From NCBI RefSeq assembly GCF_009601165.1, contig NZ_WIRE01000001.1, positions 1,364,001 to 1,428,000 on the forward strand: 64,000 bases of DNA. Reading direction: 5' to 3'. The notes under the pieces were generated by a model, which saw only the letters and a list, made by a program, of their open reading frames with translations, searched no databases and was not told the DNA's origin. The DNA is from Alcanivorax sediminis. Lineage in GTDB: Bacteria > Pseudomonadota > Gammaproteobacteria > Pseudomonadales > Alcanivoracaceae. A program made the position numbers and the translations under genes. Every line of letters begins with the position of its first letter. The stretch's first letter is position 1. Positions 61,569-64,000 of this stretch are shown here, piece after piece.

Positions 61569-63713
61569 TCACCTGCGCCAGGCATGCAGTTTTTCCACCC
61601 AGCGCAGCAGTCCTTCGGGTTTGCGGGCTTTTTTCCACTCGCCGGCGGCGAATTTGTTGGCTTCCGCCATGGTGGGGTAGATGTGGATGGTGCCAAGGAT
61701 CTTGTTCAACCCCAGGCCATGCTTCATCGCCAGTACATACTCGGCGATCAGGTCACCGGCATGCTGGCCAACGATGGTGACACCGAGAATCTTGTCGCTG
61801 CCCTTGGCGGTGATGACTTTCACGAAGCCCTCAGCGGCGCTGTCGGCGATGGCGCGGTCGAGATCATCAATGCCGTAGCGGGTGACCTCGTGCTCTATGC
61901 CCTGCTCGATGGCCTCCAGTTCGTTCAGGCCGACTCGAGCCACTTCCGGGTCGGTAAACGTGCACCAGGGGATTACCCGGTAATCCACTTTGAATGATTT
62001 CAGGAACCCGAACAGGGCATTCACGGCAGCATACCAGGCCTGGTGGGAGGCGGTATGAGTGAACTGGTAGGGGCCGGCCACGTCGCCACAGGCATAGATA
62101 TTCGGGTAACGGCTTTGCAGCAGATCGTTGGTCTGGATGGTGCCGTTGGCTGCGGTAGGCAGGTTGAGTGCTTCGAGTCCCAGTCCGTCGGTATTGGCCT
62201 TGCGCCCCACGGCGACCAGTACCTGATCGAAGGGCAGGGTAATCTCCTTGCCATCATGCTCGGCGTACAGCACTTTCTCGCCATTTTCCCGGGCGAAGCG
62301 TATTGCCTTGTGGTTTGTCAGTACCTGCACGCCGCTTTCCTGCAGCGAGCGGGTGACAATCTCGCTGGCTTCTTCATCTTCACGGATCATGATGCGTGGC
62401 AGCATCTCTACCTGAGTCACCTGGCTGCCGAGTCGGGCAAAGGTCTGGGCCAGTTCGCAGCCGATGGGGCCCCCGCCCAGAACCAGCAGTCGTTTGGGTA
62501 GCTCTTCCTGCTCCCAAAGGTTGTCGGAGGTGAGGATGTCCATCTCTTCGATGCCGGAGATGGGGGGTACAAAAGGGCGGGCGCCGGAAGCAATGATGAT
62601 GCTGCGGGTGGTGAGCGTTTCTACCTTGTCACCATTGCGGATTTCCACTGCCCACGGCGAGACGATGGTCGCCTCACCCTGACGGCAGTCCACCCCCAGG
62701 CCTGTATAGCGTTCCACCGAGTCATGGGGTTCGATGTCAGCAATGACTTGCTGGACCCGAGACATTAATTTTGTGAAACGAAAATCCGTTTTAATGCTGT
62801 CGAACCCGTACTTTTCTGCCTGCTTCTCCTGGTAGGCCAGATGGGCACTTTTGATCAGCGCCTTGGACGGAACACAGCCGGTATTGAGGCAGTCACCGCC
62901 CATCTTGTGTTTTTCGATCAGGGTGACCTTGGCTTTCACTGTGGCGGCGATGTAAGCGCTGACCAGACCGGCGGCGCCGGCGCCAATCACCACCAGGTTG
63001 CGGTCGAAGTGCTTCGGTTTTTTCCAGCCCTTATAGACTTTTCGGGCCTGCAAACGGTTCATGATGCCTTTGGCGATCCAGGGGAAAAAGCCGAGCAAAA
63101 CAAAGGCGCCGAGCAGTTGTGGGGAGAGCAGGCCACCAAGGGATTCAATCTGTCCCAGCTGGGTGCCGGCATTCACATACACGGCGGTGCCGGCCAGCAT
63201 GCCGATCTGGCTGACCCAGTAGAAGGTACGGGTCTTGAGGGGAGTCAGGCCCATCACCAGGTTGATAACGAAGAAGGGGAAGGCCGGGACCAGTCGCAGG
63301 GTGAACAGGTAAAATGCACCTTCCTTTTCAATGCCCTGATTGATTTTTTTCAGGCGCTCACCGAAGCGCTCCTGAACGGTATCATGGAATAGAAACCGGG
63401 AAGCGAGAAAGGCCAGGGTGGCGCCGATGCTAGAGGCGAAGGAGACCAGTACCAGGGCAATCCAGAAGCCAAACAGGGCGCCGGCAGCGAGCGTCATGAT
63501 GGCGGCACCGGGCAGGCTCAATGCCGTCACGGCGATATAGAGGATGAAGAAAGCGCCCAGCACGATGGCCGGCTTGTCAGCATACAGACCATCAAAAGCA
63601 CTCTGCTGCTCTTTGAGATAAGCGAGGCTGAAGAACTGACCCAGATCGAAAATGAAGTAGCTGGCTATGAGCGCGGCGATGATGATAAACAACAGCGCTT
63701 TCTTGATGTTCAT
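61569..63713 (-). CDS. Fusion of TVP38/TMEM64 (VTT) membrane domain and mercuric-reductase-like FAD oxidoreductase
   Basis: 714 residues. The first 220 form a SNARE-associated/VTT membrane domain with several helices (FILYIAVTALSLPGAAIMTLAAGALFG near 55-80; LRLVPAFPFFVINLVMGLTPL near 138). From about residue 240 a pyridine-nucleotide-disulphide oxidoreductase follows: VIGAGAAGLVSAYIA for FAD, the redox-active disulphide in GGDCLNTGCVPSKALI (about 273-288), LGGGPIGCELAQTF for NAD(P)H, and a C-terminal dimerisation domain with HIYPTMAEANKFA. Such fusions exist in marine bacteria and are often misnamed mercuric reductase; the Cys pair for Hg(II) at the C-terminus is absent, so Hg reduction is unlikely. 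Confidence 0.9.
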   Translation of the reverse strand: MNIKKALLFIIIAALIASYFIFDLGQFFSLAYLKEQQSAFDGLYADKPAIVLGAFFILYIAVTALSLPGAAIMTLAAGALFGFWIALVLVSFASSIGATLAFLASRFLFHDTVQERFGERLKKINQGIEKEGAFYLFTLRLVPAFPFFVINLVMGLTPLKTRTFYWVSQIGMLAGTAVYVNAGTQLGQIESLGGLLSPQLLGAFVLLGFFPWIAKGIMNRLQARKVYKGWKKPKHFDRNLVVIGAGAAGLVSAYIAATVKAKVTLIEKHKMGGDCLNTGCVPSKALIKSAHLAYQEKQAEKYGFDSIKTDFRFTKLMSRVQQVIADIEPHDSVERYTGLGVDCRQGEATIVSPWAVEIRNGDKVETLTTRSIIIASGARPFVPPISGIEEMDILTSDNLWEQEELPKRLLVLGGGPIGCELAQTFARLGSQVTQVEMLPRIMIREDEEASEIVTRSLQESGVQVLTNHKAIRFARENGEKVLYAEHDGKEITLPFDQVLVAVGRKANTDGLGLEALNLPTAANGTIQTNDLLQSRYPNIYACGDVAGPYQFTHTASHQAWYAAVNALFGFLKSFKVDYRVIPWCTFTDPEVARVGLNELEAIEQGIEHEVTRYGIDDLDRAIADSAAEGFVKVITAKGSDKILGVTIVGQHAGDLIAEYVLAMKHGLGLNKILGTIHIYPTMAEANKFAAGEWKKARKPEGLLRWVEKLHAWRR

Positions 63714-63786
63714 TAGGCTTCCTTGGTCCGTGTAACAGTGCCAGAGGGTTTTGGTCGGAGCTCATGCTCGCCGGACGTTTGAGTGG

Positions 63787-63872
63787 CGAGGTACGAGTTG
63801 CGAGTTACGAAGATCAAAAGCGTGGCCCGCTTCAGGGGTTTGCCTTTCGAAACTCGTTACTCGCTTCTCGCA
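63787..63872. repeat. Dispersed palindromic repeat, copy 3
   Basis: GCGAGGTACGAGTTGCGAGT and TACGAAGATCAAAAGC, then CTTTCGAAACTCGTTACTCG and CTTCTCG, form an imperfect inverted repeat built from the same words as copies 1 and 2. It lies in the gap upstream of the VTT/FAD fusion gene. Confidence 0.75.
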
Positions 63873-63880
63873 ACAGTGAT

Positions 63881-63906
63881 TATCGCCTGCAGGCAGGCTC
63901 CTGCGG
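63881..63906. repeat. REP-like element near the right edge
   Basis: On the minus strand it reads CCGCAGGAGCCTGCCTGCAG followed by GCGATA, the same GCAGGAGC...GCGA pattern as the elements at 48647, 55435 and 57111. It contains the palindrome CCTGCAGG. Confidence 0.5.
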
Positions 63907-63908
63907 CT

Positions 63909-64000
63909 TCAGCAGCAGCTGGCCGCGCCGCTTTGCTCGTTGTCTTCAAATGGCACATTCAAGCCACAACCTTCGAAGATGCCGTAGTGCATATCAAAGC
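63909..64000 (-). CDS. C-terminal 29 residues of an unidentified gene cut by the window edge
   Basis: An open minus-strand frame enters from the right edge and stops at TGA (63911-63909). The last residues are FEGCGLNVPFEDNEQSG then AASCC; a C-terminal Cys-Cys pair is unusual. Codon use looks like a real gene and the REP-like element follows the stop directly. I cannot identify the family from 29 residues. Confidence 0.45.
   Translation of the reverse strand, partial: FDMHYGIFEGCGLNVPFEDNEQSGAASCC

Overview
The window looks like a hydrocarbon-degrading marine gammaproteobacterium, most likely Alcanivorax or a close relative. The reasons are a CYP153 alkane-hydroxylase operon with its own AraC regulator, an AlmA-type long-chain alkane monooxygenase, FadL-type uptake, and a gammaproteobacterial core (tRNA-Leu, rnr, rlmB, then rpsF-priB-rpsR-rplI, dnaB, alr, radA). 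Genus assignment rests on gene content recalled from the literature, not on a search.

Layout. (1) 1-3,453, minus strand: genes typical of integrated elements (YqaJ-type exonuclease cut by the window edge, an unknown protein, a DUF932 protein, a short RadC/JAB protein, a zinc-ribbon/glycine-zipper protein). (2) 3,864-8,577, minus: tetR-adaptor-RND efflux operon. (3) 8,738-31,781: a catabolic regulon of four operons, each preceded by the same 20-bp near-palindrome, plus a TetR regulator beside one of them. Operon C (8,833-17,188, plus) has a PF10118 protein, a BtrH-like protein, a double-hotdog thioesterase, an acyl-CoA ligase, two acyl-CoA dehydrogenases and a GMC alcohol oxidase/dehydrogenase. 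Operon A (21,615-17,335, minus) is alpha/beta hydrolase, AlmA, SDR, PF10118. The uptake operon (26,253-21,777, minus) is a FadL-like porin and a very large lipoprotein. Operon B (30,994-26,588, minus) is PF10118, SDR, HSL-type esterase, Baeyer-Villiger monooxygenase. (4) 31,838-37,739: AraC regulator divergent from ferredoxin, CYP153 P450, GMC alcohol dehydrogenase and ferredoxin reductase. (5) 37,926-44,175: TetR divergent from a complete beta-oxidation cassette (acyl-CoA dehydrogenase, SDR-MaoC-triple-SCP2 multifunctional enzyme, SCPx-type thiolase). (6) 44,434-46,058: tyrosine integrase beside the 3' end of tRNA-Leu(CAG), so regions 1-5 may all lie on a tRNA-integrated island. (7) 46,160-57,003: core RNA, ribosome, replication and repair genes, with intergenic gaps carrying short repeat families. 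(8) 57,255-64,000: DUF547 protein, Fur-type iron uptake pair (TonB receptor and PepSY protein), a membrane-domain/FAD-oxidoreductase fusion, and the C-terminal end of an unidentified gene.

How it may work together. CYP153 and AlmA would start terminal oxidation of alkanes. In operons A and B, the SDR, Baeyer-Villiger monooxygenase and esterase are the enzymes needed to turn a secondary alcohol into ketone, ester, then acid plus alcohol. The PF10118 proteins beside them, usually labelled metal-dependent hydrolases, keep a Glu / Glu-x-x-His / Glu / Glu-x-x-His pattern with constant spacing in all three copies. That is the classical di-iron carboxylate signature, and it makes them candidates for the missing hydroxylase. 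The GMC enzyme, CoA ligase and acyl-CoA dehydrogenases of operon C and the cassette at 38.7-44.2 kb would take the products into beta-oxidation. This pathway is inference; the operators, gene order and conserved residues are visible in the sequence.
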